A model generated the notes under the pieces. That model was given only the letters and a program-made list of their open reading frames with translations, did no database searches and was not told the DNA's origin. Below are positions 1 to 11,691 of a stretch of 47,113 bases of DNA, piece by piece. This stretch comes from an uncultured Flavobacteriaceae bacterium (GTDB lineage: Bacteria; Bacteroidota; Bacteroidia; Flavobacteriales; Flavobacteriaceae), in the NCBI GenBank assembly GCA_913020475.1, contig CAJVZM010000002.1, positions 1 to 47,113 of the forward strand. The letters run 5' to 3'. The position numbers and the translations under genes are program-made. Numbering within the stretch: the first letter of the stretch is position 1; each line of letters begins with the position of its first letter.

Positions 1-2816
1 GCCTCCAGCCAGTTCTCGCCCACGCCCACTTCCACATCCAAGGGCACGGAGAGTTGGTAAGCGTTCTCCATTTCGGATTTGATGAGTTTTTTCATGTCCT
101 CCAATTCGGGCTTGTAGCAATCGAACACCAATTCATCGTGCACCTGCAAGAGCATTTTGGTCTTGTATTTTCCTTCGGAAAGTTTTTTATGGATGTTGAT
201 CATCGCAATCTTGATGATGTCCGCCGCACTTCCCTGTATGGGTGCATTCACCGCGTTGCGCTCCGCGGCCCCGCGCACCACTTGGTTCCCCGCATTGATG
301 TCCTTTAAATACCTCCTTCGGCCCAAAATGGTCTGCACATAGCCATGCTCCCGGGCAAAATCAATCTGCTCGCTAATATAGTTGCGTAATTTGGGATAAG
401 TTTTGTAATAGGTATCGATAAGGTCCTTGGCCTCGGTGCGGCTCAAATCGGTTTGGTTGCTCAATCCAAAGGCCGATACCCCGTAAATGATCCCAAAGTT
501 CACCGTTTTGGCATTGCTTCTTTGTTCTCGGGTCACTTCTTCGGGAGGAATATGAAACACTCTTGCAGCGGTGGAAGCATGAATGTCTTCGTTGTTCTGA
601 AAAGCCTTAACCATGGAAGGGTCTTTGCTTAGTGCAGCTATGATCCGCAATTCGATCTGAGAGTAATCTGCAGCCATCAGTATGTGGTCTTTATCTCGGG
701 GGATAAAAGCTTTGCGTACCTCTTGCCCTCTGGGGGTACGGATGGGAATATTTTGAAGGTTGGGGTTGTTGCTGCTCAAACGTCCAGTGGCTGCTACTGC
801 CTGGTTATAAACCGTATGGATTCTTTGTGTACGGGGGTTGAGGTCATTGGGTAAAGCCGATACATAGGTATTTTCCAGCTTTTGTAGGGAGCGCCATTCC
901 AATATATTGGCTACTATGGGGTGGTCTTTGGCCAGGTAGGAGAGAATATCTTCGGCAGTGGAATACTGTCCGGTTTTGGTTTTTTTGGGTTTATCTACCA
1001 GCTTAAGTTTTTCAAAAAGTATGACCCCCAATTGTTTGGGAGAAGCCAAATTAAAAGTTTCCCCTACTAAAGTAAAAATTTCTTTTTCTAAAATCAATAT
1101 ATCAGCCTTAAGGATTTTGGACAGTTCATTCAGGAAATCCACATTCAGATTGATACCTTCTGCTTCCATATCTGTCAATACTTCTACCAAATTAAGCTCA
1201 ACGGTTTTAAATAGCTCGGTGGTGAGGGTTTCGTCAAGTTCTTTTTCAAAATGATGTTTGAGCTGGAGGGTGATGTCCGCGTCTTCCACGGCATATTGGG
1301 TTTGTTGATCCAAAGGTAAATTACGCATACTGCCCTGATTTTTTCCTTTTTTACCAATCAATTCGGTGATGGGTTGTGGGCTGTAATTCAGATAAGTTTC
1401 TGCCAAAATATTCATATTGTGTCGCATATCGGGATTGATCAGGTAATGGGCTATCATGGTGTCAAAAAGTGGCCCTGCAACCCTAATTTCATATTTGAGC
1501 AAAACTTTCAGATCGTATTTCAGGTTGTGACCAATTTTTTCAATCTGTGGATTTTGAAAAAAGGTTCGGAAAGTATCAATGATTGCCTGAGTTTCTTCTC
1601 TGTCATTGGGCAGTGCGAGGTAGTAACCTTTTTGCTGTTCCCAGCTAAAAGCAATGCCGACCAACTCAGCTTGTAGGGCATCCAGTCCGGTGGTTTCCGT
1701 ATCAAAACAAACACTGGTTTGTTGGAGTAATTTTTTAAGTAATAAGGATCTCCCGACAGGGCTATCCACCCATTGGTATTGGTGGTTGACCGATTGTTGG
1801 TTGTTTCTTGAAGTTTCAGCTACAGCGGTCGTTCCTTGTCCTGGTGGGGGATTAAAGAGATCAAACTGGGCAGTGGGAGCAGAGGGAGCTTGAGGAGCTG
1901 CTGGTGTTATTGCAGGGCTTGATTCGGGATTAAGGGTGAAAATCCTTTTAAAGTTTTCTTGTATTCTTCTGAATTCCAGTTCTTCAAAAATGGCAGAGGT
2001 AGCATCCATATCGGGATCAGAAAGCTCGTAAACTTTTTCATTGAATTGAACAGGAACATCTGTGATGATGGTGGCCAATTTTTTGGACAGCACACCCAAA
2101 TCTTTGTTGGCCTCAATCTTTTCTTTGAGTTTGCCCTGAACCTGGTCGAGATTCTCGAATAGGTTTTCCATACTGCCAAACTGCTTTAGGAACTTTTTGG
2201 CAGTTTTGTCTCCCACCCCAGGCAGTCCAGGAATATTGTCCACGCTGTCGCCCATCATGCCCAAGTAATCGATGACCTGCTCTGGTCTTTCAACTTCAAA
2301 TTTTTCTTGAACTTCGGGTACTCCCCAAATTTCGATACCATTGCCCATACGGGCGGGGCGATAAATGAATATGTTTTCCGAAACCAGTTGGGCAAAATCT
2401 TTATCCGGGGTTACCATAAAGGTTTGGTAATCTTTTTTTTCTGCTTGTTTGGCCAAGGAGCCAATGATGTCATCGGCTTCATAGCCCTCCTCTACCACTA
2501 CCGGTATATGCATTGCCTGGAGTATTTTTTGAATGTAGGGCACTGCAATGACAATGGCTTCGGGAGTTTCGTCTCGGTTGGCCTTGTATTCGGTAAACAT
2601 ATCTGTCCTTTCCTGAGAGCCTCCTTTGTCAAAGCAAACTGCCAGGTGGTCTGGCTTTTCGCGTTTGATCACATCCAAAAGTGAATTCATAAAGCCCATA
2701 ATGGCCGAGGTGTTCATTCCTTTGGAATTGATACGGGGATTTTTGATAAAAGCATAATAGCCCCTGAAGATTAGGGCGTAGGCATCAAGAAGGAAGAGTC
2801 TTTTTTTTCCACTCAT
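1..2816 (-). CDS. polA: DNA polymerase I (3' end truncated by window edge by a few codons)
   Basis: Minus frame from ATG at 2816 (MSGKKRLFLLDAYALIFRGYYAFIKNPRINSKGMNTSAIMGF...) to the window edge (...YQLSVPLDVEVGVGENWLE). 5'-nuclease start, DTETTG 3'-5' exonuclease motif and typical PolA C-terminus are in one frame. Absent from the ORF track because the stop lies outside the window. Confidence 0.95.
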   Translation of the reverse strand, partial: MSGKKRLFLLDAYALIFRGYYAFIKNPRINSKGMNTSAIMGFMNSLLDVIKREKPDHLAVCFDKGGSQERTDMFTEYKANRDETPEAIVIAVPYIQKILQAMHIPVVVEEGYEADDIIGSLAKQAEKKDYQTFMVTPDKDFAQLVSENIFIYRPARMGNGIEIWGVPEVQEKFEVERPEQVIDYLGMMGDSVDNIPGLPGVGDKTAKKFLKQFGSMENLFENLDQVQGKLKEKIEANKDLGVLSKKLATIITDVPVQFNEKVYELSDPDMDATSAIFEELEFRRIQENFKRIFTLNPESSPAITPAAPQAPSAPTAQFDLFNPPPGQGTTAVAETSRNNQQSVNHQYQWVDSPVGRSLLLKKLLQQTSVCFDTETTGLDALQAELVGIAFSWEQQKGYYLALPNDREETQAIIDTFRTFFQNPQIEKIGHNLKYDLKVLLKYEIRVAGPLFDTMIAHYLINPDMRHNMNILAETYLNYSPQPITELIGKKGKNQGSMRNLPLDQQTQYAVEDADITLQLKHHFEKELDETLTTELFKTVELNLVEVLTDMEAEGINLNVDFLNELSKILKADILILEKEIFTLVGETFNLASPKQLGVILFEKLKLVDKPKKTKTGQYSTAEDILSYLAKDHPIVANILEWRSLQKLENTYVSALPNDLNPRTQRIHTVYNQAVAATGRLSSNNPNLQNIPIRTPRGQEVRKAFIPRDKDHILMAADYSQIELRIIAALSKDPSMVKAFQNNEDIHASTAARVFHIPPEEVTREQRSNAKTVNFGIIYGVSAFGLSNQTDLSRTEAKDLIDTYYKTYPKLRNYISEQIDFAREHGYVQTILGRRRYLKDINAGNQVVRGAAERNAVNAPIQGSAADIIKIAMINIHKKLSEGKYKTKMLLQVHDELVFDCYKPELEDMKKLIKSEMENAYQLSVPLDVEVGVGENWLE

Positions 2817-2846
2817 TATAGGGTGATAAATGATTGGGTTAAGTTA

Positions 2847-2854
2847 CAAATATA
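2847..2854 (-). promoter_or_regulatory. Candidate Bacteroidetes -7 box (TATATTTG) for polA
   Basis: Reverse complement of CAAATATA matches TAnnTTTG, about 30 nt upstream of the polA ATG. No clear -33 TTG at canonical spacing. Confidence 0.5.
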
Positions 2855-2898
2855 AAGTTTCGCTTGTACCCACTGACGACGTTTTGTATTTTCACCCA

Positions 2899-3339
2899 AT
2901 GGAAAAATTTGATGATCATTACTTTATGAAGCAGGCCTTGCTTGAGGCCCAAAAAGCTTATGATGAGGATGAAGTGCCTGTGGGGGCTGTGGTGGTAATT
3001 GACAACAAAATCATTGCCCGAGCCCACAATTTGACTGAGCGACTAAATGATGTGACAGCCCATGCCGAAATGCAAGCCATCACATCGGCAGCAAACTTTT
3101 TAAACGGAAAATATTTAATTGGTTGTAGCCTTTATGTTACTCTGGAACCCTGTGTGATGTGTATGGGCGCAATTTATTGGTCCCAGCTAAGTAAAGTTGT
3201 TTTTGGAGCCAGAGACAAAAAAAGAGGATATCAACAGGCCCAATTAAAAACTCATCCAAAGGCTACTGTTTTAGAAGGTATAATGGCTGATGAGGCAGCT
3301 AATTTAATCCAGGGATTTTTTCAAAAGAAAAGACCATAA
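2899..3339 (+). CDS. tadA: tRNA-specific adenosine deaminase
   Basis: MEKFDDHYFMKQALLEAQKAYDEDEVPVGAVVV; zinc deaminase motifs HAEMQA and PCVMCMGA. Start at 2899 preferred over the track start 2830, whose extra N-terminus is not family-like and runs over the polA promoter. Confidence 0.93.
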   Translation: MEKFDDHYFMKQALLEAQKAYDEDEVPVGAVVVIDNKIIARAHNLTERLNDVTAHAEMQAITSAANFLNGKYLIGCSLYVTLEPCVMCMGAIYWSQLSKVVFGARDKKRGYQQAQLKTHPKATVLEGIMADEAANLIQGFFQKKRP

Positions 3340-3343
3340 AAAA

Positions 3344-3360
3344 GCCTCCACTAAGGAGGC
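3344..3360. terminator. Intrinsic terminator hairpin between convergent tadA and csp
   Basis: GCCTCC-ACTAA-GGAGGC with a flanking A-tract that becomes a T-tract on the minus strand, downstream of csp. Confidence 0.75.
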
Positions 3361-3383
3361 ATTTAATGAGTCGTAAATGTATA

Positions 3384-3575
3384 TTATAACAGGGAAATTT
3401 GCGAAGCTTGCTTCCCTTTTTTTCCTTCTTCTTCTACATATTCAACTTTATCACCCTCTTGGAGTGTTAGCCCATCAAGGGCAGAAACGTGAACGAAAAC
3501 ATCCTCTGAAGTTTCGTCATTGGTAATGAATCCATAACCTTTGGATCCATTAAAGAATTTAACTGTACCAGTCAT
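3384..3575 (-). CDS. Cold-shock domain protein (CspA family)
   Basis: 63 aa, MTGTVKFFNGSKGYGFITNDETSEDVFVHVSAL: RNP1/RNP2 motifs. Confidence 0.95.
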   Translation of the reverse strand: MTGTVKFFNGSKGYGFITNDETSEDVFVHVSALDGLTLQEGDKVEYVEEEGKKGKQASQISLL

Positions 3576-3634
3576 ATTTTAATTTAAAAATTTCGTGCAA
3601 GTTACACTTTATTGGGCGGCTAAGCTCTATCGGA

Positions 3635-3877
3635 TCACTTTTTTTGATCTAAATCCCTAAGTTTTTCCAAATTCTCTTTGGATAGGGTGTAGTCTTGAAG
3701 CCTTTTTCCTTTCCATCGGTGAACCAAAAAAATGGGCATAAAGATGAAAGCCGAGGTCAATACTGTGAATCCAATGATCTTATTTCCAAACAATGTATTC
3801 CCTGTAGAATTGATATAAATCCCATAGCTCAGGCTGATGAGTATTCCTGAAAAAAGTATTCTGAGTATATATTTCAT
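3635..3877 (-). CDS. Small two-TM hypothetical membrane protein
   Basis: 80 aa ORF with two hydrophobic segments and a charged C-terminus, between csp and aspS on the same strand. Confidence 0.65.
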   Translation of the reverse strand: MKYILRILFSGILISLSYGIYINSTGNTLFGNKIIGFTVLTSAFIFMPIFLVHRWKGKRLQDYTLSKENLEKLRDLDQKK

Positions 3878-3911
3878 TTGATTGGAACTAGTTTTTGTAA
3901 AAATTTTTCCA

Positions 3912-5672
3912 TTAAAAAGTTTTTTTGTTCAGCGTTTTAAGGGACAATTCTTCTAATTGTTCTAAGGTCAATGCAGCAGGGGCATCGATCATTACATCTC
4001 TTCCACCATTATTTTTTGGAAAAGCTATAAAATCCCTTATAATCTCACTTCCTCCCAAAATGGCCACTAATCGATCCAGTCCAAGAGCAATACCACCGTG
4101 GGGGGGCGCACCGAATTGTAAGGCATCCATCAAAAAGCCAAATTGATCTTTAGCTTCCTGCTCTGAGAATCCCAATAGATTAAACATTTTTTCTTGCAGG
4201 CTTTTGTCGTGAATTCTAATTGAGCCACCTCCAATTTCATTTCCATTCAATACCAAGTCATAAGCATTTGCCTTGGCTTTGACGGGATCGCTATCCAGCA
4301 GACCCATATCTTCTTTTTTGGGAGCAGTAAATGGGTGGTGCATGGCGTGATAGCGTTGGTTGTCTTCATCCCATTCTAGTAAGGGAAAGTCGGTCACCCA
4401 CACTGCGGCAAACTCATCGGCTTTTCTCAGTCCCATTTGCTCGGCAATTTCCATCCGAAGTGCACTGAGTTGCTTTCGGGTTGCGTGGGCAGCTCCTGCC
4501 ATTACAAATATCAAGTCCCCGGCTCTGGCTCCTGTGGCTTCCGCCCATTGGGTTAGATCATCGGCCCCAAAGAATTTATCTACAGTGGATTTGTAACTCC
4601 CATCTTCGTTGCATTTTACCCATACTAGTCCTGTGGCCCCGATTTGAGGTTGCTTGACCAAATCGATCCAAGCATCGATTTCTTTTCGGCTCATACTGGC
4701 ACCTCCTGGCACAGCAATGCCTACAACCAGTTCCTGACTGTCAAACACATTAAAACCCTTGTTTTGCGCCAATTCATTAAGTTCCCCAAAGGCCATTCCA
4801 AAACGTATGTCGGGCTTGTCATTGCCGTATTGCTGTATCGCTTCTGTAAATGTCATCCGGGGAAAGGCACCTAATTCCACCCCTTTAATTTTTTTTAGTA
4901 GATGTTGGATCATGGCCTCAAATTGGAACAATATATCCTCCTGTTCGACAAATGTCATTTCACAATCGATCTGAGTAAACTCTGGTTGTCGGTCGGCTCT
5001 TAAGTCTTCGTCTCTAAAGCATTTTACGATTTGGAAATACTTGTCAAATCCTGCAATCATCAGGAGTTGTTTAAAAGTCTGTGGTGACTGTGGAAGGGCG
5101 TAAAATTGTCCACTGTTCATTCTCGAAGGGACTACAAAATCACGTGCTCCCTCGGGGGTGGATTTGATCAAATAGGGTGTTTCAACATCGATAAAATCGG
5201 CTTGGGATAAAAAATTCCGAACTGCCATAGTCACCTTATGTCTAAAGATGAGGTTTTCCCTTACTGGGGAACGTCTCAAATCCAAATAGCGGTATTGCAT
5301 TCGTAATTCGTCTCCACCGTCTGTTTCGTTTTCAATAGTAAATGGGGGCGTTTTGGCGGCATTTAACACCTTTAAATCTCCTACCAGTATTTCGATTCCA
5401 CCAGAACTCATTTTGGGATTTTTGGATTCCCGCTCAATGACTTTTCCTCTAATTTGGATCACATCTTCACGTCCCAACTCCAATGATTTTTTAAAAACCC
5501 ATTCTGGGCTGCGTTCCTCATCAAAAACCAATTGTGTAACTCCGTAACGATCTCTTATGTCTACCCAAACGATAAACCCTTTATTTCTAACTTTTTGCAC
5601 CCATCCTGAGAGGGTAACTTCCTCATTGGAATGCTTTTCATTCAGTGCGCCGCAGTGGTGGGTTCTCAACAT
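3912..5672 (-). CDS. aspS: Aspartyl-tRNA synthetase
   Basis: 586 aa; class II aaRS motifs ([30 protein letters not shown]). Confidence 0.97.
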   Translation of the reverse strand: MLRTHHCGALNEKHSNEEVTLSGWVQKVRNKGFIVWVDIRDRYGVTQLVFDEERSPEWVFKKSLELGREDVIQIRGKVIERESKNPKMSSGGIEILVGDLKVLNAAKTPPFTIENETDGGDELRMQYRYLDLRRSPVRENLIFRHKVTMAVRNFLSQADFIDVETPYLIKSTPEGARDFVVPSRMNSGQFYALPQSPQTFKQLLMIAGFDKYFQIVKCFRDEDLRADRQPEFTQIDCEMTFVEQEDILFQFEAMIQHLLKKIKGVELGAFPRMTFTEAIQQYGNDKPDIRFGMAFGELNELAQNKGFNVFDSQELVVGIAVPGGASMSRKEIDAWIDLVKQPQIGATGLVWVKCNEDGSYKSTVDKFFGADDLTQWAEATGARAGDLIFVMAGAAHATRKQLSALRMEIAEQMGLRKADEFAAVWVTDFPLLEWDEDNQRYHAMHHPFTAPKKEDMGLLDSDPVKAKANAYDLVLNGNEIGGGSIRIHDKSLQEKMFNLLGFSEQEAKDQFGFLMDALQFGAPPHGGIALGLDRLVAILGGSEIIRDFIAFPKNNGGRDVMIDAPAALTLEQLEELSLKTLNKKTF

Positions 5673-5724
5673 TTCGTTTATCTTAGTTGCAAAGGTAGTA
5701 AGAAGCTTTTCTCTAGACCAAAAA

Positions 5725-8700
5725 TTATTTTTTAAATAGTTTTCGCCAATTCAGTTTGATCTGGTAGGTGATCAGGAATGTGGCAGGAACAATGATTAGG
5801 GTTAGGAAAGTGGCAAAACTCAATCCAAAGATTACCGTCTTGGCCAAGGGTCCCCAAAAAATGACATTGTCACCTCCTATAAAGACCTTGGGGTCCCATT
5901 GTGAAAACAAGGAGAAAAAGTCGATGTTCAGACCAATTGCTAATGGGATCAATCCCAATATAGTAGTAATCGCAGTGAGAATGACCGGTCGCAGTCTCGC
6001 AGTTCCTCCATCGATGATGGCCTCAATGGCTTCGACATTGGGCAACATGCTTTCCTCGGGAAGTTCTAGAGCTAACTTTTTCCGGTCGATCAACAATTGG
6101 GTATAGTCCAATAATACCACACCATTATTCACTACAATTCCGGACAGTGAAATGATCCCCATCATGGTCATTAATATAACAAAAGGCATTTTGAACAGGA
6201 TGATCCCCAAAAATACTCCTGTAAAACTCAAGAAAATAGAAATTAGAATGATGATGGGTTTGGAAATTGAATTGAATTGGAAAACCAATAATAACATGAT
6301 AAGCGCAAGAGCTGCCAAAAGTGCATTGGTCAAGAATGTCATATTTTTTTCTTGTTCTTCGATTTCTCCCGTGAATTTAAATTCGATTCCCATGCCAAGC
6401 TGATAATTCAGCAGGGCCGATTTGACATTGGCCACCACCTCGTTGGCATTGTAGCCAGCTAGCACATCAGAGTATAAGGTCACCAGCCGAACGGATTTGC
6501 GATGTTTTATGGCGCTGTAAGAGGAAGAGTTTTGTGTCTTGACCATGGCTGCAATGGGAATCTCTTTGATTTTTCCTGAAGATTGGTCCCTGAATGTCAC
6601 AAACTGGTTGAACAAAGCATTTTTATCATATCTATATTCTTCCTTAAAACGTACATTGATTTCGTAATCCTCACCATCTTTTTTATAAATCCCTGCTTTG
6701 GCACCAAAAAGCGAATTTCTCAATTGGGAGCCGATCATACCTGCAGAAACGCCCAATTCTCCTGCTTTTTTTCTATCGATGATAAGTCGGGTTCCTGGTT
6801 TGTTTTTGTTTACATCGATTTTTAATTCCTCCACTCCTGGAATATTTTCTTTATTAAGGAAGTCCTTCATCTCTTGGGCAGTAAGAATAAGTTTTTCATA
6901 ATTCTTTCCAGAAATTTCGATATTGACGGGATAGCCCACAGGCGGCCCATTTGCGTCTTTTTCAACAGAAATAGATACACCCGGATATTTGCCGCTGAGG
7001 GACCGTTGAATTTCGCTGCGCAGAGTTTCACTTGACAGCCCATTCCTGAACTTAAATTCTCTCATAGTGAGGGATATTTTTGCTTTGTGGGGCATTTCAT
7101 TTGTCACACCACCGTCAATCTCAGGATTACCTGCACCTTCACCTACTTGTGCCAAAAAATTCTCTACCAAGTAATTATAATTCCCTTTAAGGAATTTTTC
7201 CTGATTAATTACTGAAAAAACATCTGCTTCAATCCTTTTAGTAATGTCGTTGGTTTTGTTTATGCTAGTTCCTTCAGGATATTCAATGTAAACAAAAATT
7301 TGAAGAGGTTGATTTTCAGGGAAAAACTCTACTTTCGGAGGGAAAATGCCCATTAAAATAAAAGACGAAATCAGCAGTACGAATGTGCTGATTAACAATG
7401 CAAAGGGACGATATCCTTTTAGTGCCATGGACAAAAAGGAACGATAGCTCTTTTCCATTCTAGGTAAAATCTGATTTTGAAAAACAGAAGCTAAACCTTT
7501 AAGTAAATATTTATAGGCCCAAAAGAGTAAGGTGACGGTGATCATCAGGGTACCCAATCCCCTAAAAACCCCTTCATTGAGTACCAAAATCAATCCTAGA
7601 CCGCACAAAATTAGTGTAAGTCTTAACAGTCCTTTCAGAGAAATTTCTCTTTCGCTAATTTCCATAAAACGAGAAACCAACATTGAATTAAAAAACAAGG
7701 CCACAATCAGAGAAGATCCCAATACGACAGATAGAGTGATGGGAAAATAAATCATAAATTCTCCCATTAATCCCGGCCAGGCACCCAAGGGAACAAATGC
7801 TGCAATTGTAGTTGCTGTAGATACTATAATGGGAGAGGCAATCTCTCCAATTCCTACTTTGGCTGCTTGAACTCTACTCATGCCTTCTTTCTCCATTAAA
7901 CGGTAAACATTTTCGACGACAACGATACCGTTATCCACAAGCATCCCAAGTCCCATTACCAAACCGAAAAGCACCATGGTATTCATGGTATAACCTAACA
8001 GGGACAGGATCATAAATGACATGAACATGGACATAGGTATGGCAAATCCAACAAAAAGTGAATTTCTAAAGCCCAAAAAGAACATCAACACGGTGACCAC
8101 TAGCAATACTCCAAAAATAATATTATTCACCAAATCACTCACTTGATTGAGTGTTACGGCCGATTGATCATTGGAAATGGTCAGTTTGATGTTTTTGGGA
8201 AAAATATTTTTCCCAATGTCATCGATCAAAGCTTGTATTTTTTGGGAAGCTTGAATTAGATTTTTACCACCTCTTTTTTTAACATGAATTAAAATAACTT
8301 TTTCACCGTATGATCTAGCGAATGAAGAGATGTCTTTCTCTTTAAAGCTTATTTGAGCAACATCACTTAAATATGTTGCACCATTTTCACTTTTAATCAC
8401 AAAGTTCTCCAGCTCCTCAGGATCAGAAATTTCTCCAATGATTCTTAAGCTTCTTCTGTTACCTTCACTTATAATGTTTCCCGCAGAAATAGTGGTATTC
8501 TCACTACCAATAGAATTAATAATATCATTAAAACTTATTTTAGCAGCAGTCATTTTGTAAATATCTACAGCGACTTCGACTTCAAAAGCTTGAATCCCTC
8601 TTATGTCCGCTGATTTGACCTCGGGGATTTGTTCTATTCTTTCTTCGATATAACCTGCAAAATTTTTCATTTGCTCAATAGGATAATCGCCTACCATGCT

Positions 8701-9162
8701 AACACTCAAAATAGGCATCAATTCCGAAAAATCTAATTCAGCTACAGTTGGCTCAACTTTAGAACTATTGAAAGTTGGCCAATCGGCACCTGAAACTACA
8801 CCATCGACAAGGTCTTTTGTTTTTTGTTTGGCCAAGTCCAGGGGTATGTTTTCGTCAAACTCCAATTGTATTACGGCAAAATCCTCCTCAGAAGTAGAGT
8901 TAATATCTACCAGATTTGATACTCCTTTGAGGGCATCCTCCAAAGGATCGACAATTAACCGTTCAATATCTTCCGCTGTATTTCCTGGAAAAACTGCTGA
9001 CACAAAAACTCTGGTGTCATTGATTTCTGGAAAACTTTCACGAGGCATTACATTATAGGATCGTATTCCCAAAAAGAAAAAGATTACCATAATAACATAT
9101 ATCACAGTTTTGTGGTCTATTGCCCAACTGGATAAAGGGAATTCTTTCTGTATTTTTTTCAT
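5725..9162 (-). CDS. RND-family efflux transporter permease
   Basis: 1145 aa; RND TM4 signature [23 protein letters not shown]/porter-domain layout, downstream of MFP and TolC genes. Confidence 0.95.
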   Translation of the reverse strand: MKKIQKEFPLSSWAIDHKTVIYVIMVIFFFLGIRSYNVMPRESFPEINDTRVFVSAVFPGNTAEDIERLIVDPLEDALKGVSNLVDINSTSEEDFAVIQLEFDENIPLDLAKQKTKDLVDGVVSGADWPTFNSSKVEPTVAELDFSELMPILSVSMVGDYPIEQMKNFAGYIEERIEQIPEVKSADIRGIQAFEVEVAVDIYKMTAAKISFNDIINSIGSENTTISAGNIISEGNRRSLRIIGEISDPEELENFVIKSENGATYLSDVAQISFKEKDISSFARSYGEKVILIHVKKRGGKNLIQASQKIQALIDDIGKNIFPKNIKLTISNDQSAVTLNQVSDLVNNIIFGVLLVVTVLMFFLGFRNSLFVGFAIPMSMFMSFMILSLLGYTMNTMVLFGLVMGLGMLVDNGIVVVENVYRLMEKEGMSRVQAAKVGIGEIASPIIVSTATTIAAFVPLGAWPGLMGEFMIYFPITLSVVLGSSLIVALFFNSMLVSRFMEISEREISLKGLLRLTLILCGLGLILVLNEGVFRGLGTLMITVTLLFWAYKYLLKGLASVFQNQILPRMEKSYRSFLSMALKGYRPFALLISTFVLLISSFILMGIFPPKVEFFPENQPLQIFVYIEYPEGTSINKTNDITKRIEADVFSVINQEKFLKGNYNYLVENFLAQVGEGAGNPEIDGGVTNEMPHKAKISLTMREFKFRNGLSSETLRSEIQRSLSGKYPGVSISVEKDANGPPVGYPVNIEISGKNYEKLILTAQEMKDFLNKENIPGVEELKIDVNKNKPGTRLIIDRKKAGELGVSAGMIGSQLRNSLFGAKAGIYKKDGEDYEINVRFKEEYRYDKNALFNQFVTFRDQSSGKIKEIPIAAMVKTQNSSSYSAIKHRKSVRLVTLYSDVLAGYNANEVVANVKSALLNYQLGMGIEFKFTGEIEEQEKNMTFLTNALLAALALIMLLLVFQFNSISKPIIILISIFLSFTGVFLGIILFKMPFVILMTMMGIISLSGIVVNNGVVLLDYTQLLIDRKKLALELPEESMLPNVEAIEAIIDGGTARLRPVILTAITTILGLIPLAIGLNIDFFSLFSQWDPKVFIGGDNVIFWGPLAKTVIFGLSFATFLTLIIVPATFLITYQIKLNWRKLFKK

Positions 9163-9177
9163 CTATTTCAACTACAA

Positions 9178-10344
9178 TTATTGGATATTTTTGACTCTTT
9201 GATTATTCTCTATGATTCTTGCTCCCTCATTAACAATAAGGTCTCCAGCCTTAATACCCTTCAAAACCTCTACCTTTTCATTACTATTCATACCTAATTG
9301 GACAAATACCTGTTTGGTGATGTAGACTTGATCTTTACCGTCGGGGATTAGTTTGAAAATATATTTTTTGCCTTTTGTGTTTTCTCGGATAATACTCAGC
9401 GGAACCATCAATGCCCTAGTGTTGCTGTAATCTTTGATTTTTAACTTACAACTCAGGTTGGGTTTGATCATTTCATCAGTATTGGGAAGGGGGGTTTCCA
9501 CTCTAAAACTTCGGTTATTGGGATTGATAAAGTTTCCCGTCTGACGAATGGTGGTAGAATATTCTCGACCCAACATAGGTATCTTCACCATTGCTGAGGT
9601 CCCCTTTTTTACCACCTTTAAGTAGCGCTCTGGAACGTTTGCCTCTGTGTACATCTTTTTGAGATTGACAATTCTCAGCACGGGGGTTTGTCCGGGCAAT
9701 AAATTCGCTCCGGTATTGGCTATAATTTCGTCTATGGTTCCCGAGAAAGGTGCAAAAATCTGGGTGCGTTGCAATTGCTTTTTCAGTTGGGCGATGGTTT
9801 TAAGTTGACTTTCGTATCCTGCTTTAGCTTGAAGTAACTGCATTTCGGAACCTATGTTCTGATCCCACAGCCTTTGGGTACGCTCGTAGGTTGTTTTTGA
9901 AAGCCTAGCTTGAATCTGCAACTGTTCCAGTTGGTTTTTTAACCCAGCATCGTCAACCTGTGCCAAGAGTTTTCCTTTTTTGACCTTTTGCCCTTCTTCG
10001 ACATAAACTTTCTTTAACGTACCATTGTATTCAGGAAAAAGTAACACATTTTGTCGGGTTTTGATGTTGGCTTGAATTTCAAGGTAGTGATCAAAATTTT
10101 CCGGTTTTACCTCAAACATGGAAATCAACACCAACTTTTCAGAGGGATCCAAATCCGAGATGGCGGAATTGATTAGATTCAATTCCAACTTCAAGGCATT
10201 AAGGGTTTTTATTTTTTTTTCTTTATGTGCCTTTAGAACCTTCAGATTTTGGGACTTAATCAGATCTTGGGTCGATGCCGACTGATCTGTTGAGCAAGCA
10301 AGAATAACAGAAGTCAAACAGATGGAGTAGATTATTTTTTTCAT
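9178..10344 (-). CDS. Efflux RND periplasmic adaptor (MFP/HlyD family) lipoprotein
   Basis: 388 aa; lipobox LTSVILACS, lipoyl-like GTLKKVYVEEGQKVKKGKLLAQVD, hairpin and beta-barrel regions. Confidence 0.93.
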   Translation of the reverse strand: MKKIIYSICLTSVILACSTDQSASTQDLIKSQNLKVLKAHKEKKIKTLNALKLELNLINSAISDLDPSEKLVLISMFEVKPENFDHYLEIQANIKTRQNVLLFPEYNGTLKKVYVEEGQKVKKGKLLAQVDDAGLKNQLEQLQIQARLSKTTYERTQRLWDQNIGSEMQLLQAKAGYESQLKTIAQLKKQLQRTQIFAPFSGTIDEIIANTGANLLPGQTPVLRIVNLKKMYTEANVPERYLKVVKKGTSAMVKIPMLGREYSTTIRQTGNFINPNNRSFRVETPLPNTDEMIKPNLSCKLKIKDYSNTRALMVPLSIIRENTKGKKYIFKLIPDGKDQVYITKQVFVQLGMNSNEKVEVLKGIKAGDLIVNEGARIIENNQRVKNIQ

Positions 10345-10347
10345 TGT

Positions 10348-11691
10348 TTAGTTGGTGTTAGATTGATTGAGTAGGGTTTCCAATGCTAATTTATTGGTGA
10401 TTACCTTTTGAATTGCGACAACAAAATTACTCTGGGCAGTGTAGAGTTGCAGTTGAGCCATTCGGAGTTCAAAACTTTGAACCATCCCTTCAAAGAATTT
10501 GGTTTGATTTTTTTGTTCTATTCTTTCGGCCAACCTCAAATTTTCTTTTTCTGTATAATAGTTGTCAATGGACAGCTGGTAGTCGTTCATGGCTGCGTTT
10601 ACCTCAATTTTTATTTTTGCCTGTGTTTCTTCCAGCTGAGTTTTGGCCTGATCCAGACTAATTTTTGCTTTTTGGGTACTGGCGTTTCTACCTAAAGAAC
10701 TGAAAATAGGAATTTTAACATTCAAGCCCAGCAGTGAGGAACCATACCATTTTTGATCGCTATCTGCAAAAGTGAAATCGTTACTGTTTCCCGTATAAGT
10801 TCGATTGATAAAAGCATTCACTTTGGGCAGAGCTTTGGATTTTTCTAATTTCAATAACAGCGCTTCTGCTTTTACATTATTGTCGGCGATTCTGATATCG
10901 ATATTATTTTGAATGTCCTCGGTATTGGGTAAGGATACAAAATACAGGTCTTCATTAAAGATATGATCAAGGTTATCGGCTAATTTTAAGGGGCTGTCTA
11001 TGGGGTATCCAATTACAAACTTCAACATATCCTCTTCGATACGCAGCAAGTTCTTTGCGTATTTGAGTCGGCTATTGGTTTGAGCCAAAGACAATTGAAT
11101 TTGCTCTACACTCTCTTCTTCTTCAAAGCCATTTTTAAAAAGTTGATGGATTTCTTCGAAATTATCTTCCAATGAAGCCTTGTTTTTTTCCAAAAAAAGA
11201 ATATTAAATCTGGCTAAAAGGGCGTTGGAGTAGATGTTAGTTATCAATTTTCTGACCTCTAAATGGGTTTTTTCAAAAAGGTTTTCCGAAATGGAAAGGT
11301 AAACCCGTGAGGCCTCTAGCCCCACCAAATACGATCCGTCAAAAATGAGTTGTTCCATTTTCAAAGAGCCGATCAAATTTTGCTCCGTTCCAAAGGTGAG
11401 TTCCGAAAACTCACCTGGATTCCCACCAAAAAATTCAGCAGGAACCAGCGAAACTGGCATTTCCAAAAAATTCTGATAATTCACTTCAGAACTGATTTGT
11501 GGAAGACCCGAAGCAATGGTTTTCCACCTTTCTTCTTTTGCTTTTTGAATTTCTCGATTCGCGTTGATAATCGATCGGTTGTTGGTCAAACCGAAGGCAA
11601 TTGACTCATCCAAAGTAAGTGAATTTGGTAAGTCTTGCGCCTGAAGCACAATACTTAAGAGGCCTAGGCTTAAAAATAATCTTATCTTCAT
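10348..11691 (-). CDS. TolC-family outer membrane efflux protein
   Basis: 447 aa; signal peptide, LTLDESIAFGLTNNRSIINANREI, C-terminal TolC-type repeat. Confidence 0.92.
   Translation of the reverse strand: MKIRLFLSLGLLSIVLQAQDLPNSLTLDESIAFGLTNNRSIINANREIQKAKEERWKTIASGLPQISSEVNYQNFLEMPVSLVPAEFFGGNPGEFSELTFGTEQNLIGSLKMEQLIFDGSYLVGLEASRVYLSISENLFEKTHLEVRKLITNIYSNALLARFNILFLEKNKASLEDNFEEIHQLFKNGFEEEESVEQIQLSLAQTNSRLKYAKNLLRIEEDMLKFVIGYPIDSPLKLADNLDHIFNEDLYFVSLPNTEDIQNNIDIRIADNNVKAEALLLKLEKSKALPKVNAFINRTYTGNSNDFTFADSDQKWYGSSLLGLNVKIPIFSSLGRNASTQKAKISLDQAKTQLEETQAKIKIEVNAAMNDYQLSIDNYYTEKENLRLAERIEQKNQTKFFEGMVQSFELRMAQLQLYTAQSNFVVAIQKVITNKLALETLLNQSNTN

Noticed and set aside
1-2816. Many short ORFs across the first 2.8 kb, suggesting a non-coding or degraded region
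   Set aside because: The real gene is polA on the minus strand, open across the window edge and therefore absent from the ORF track. Checked positions at both ends are in the same frame.
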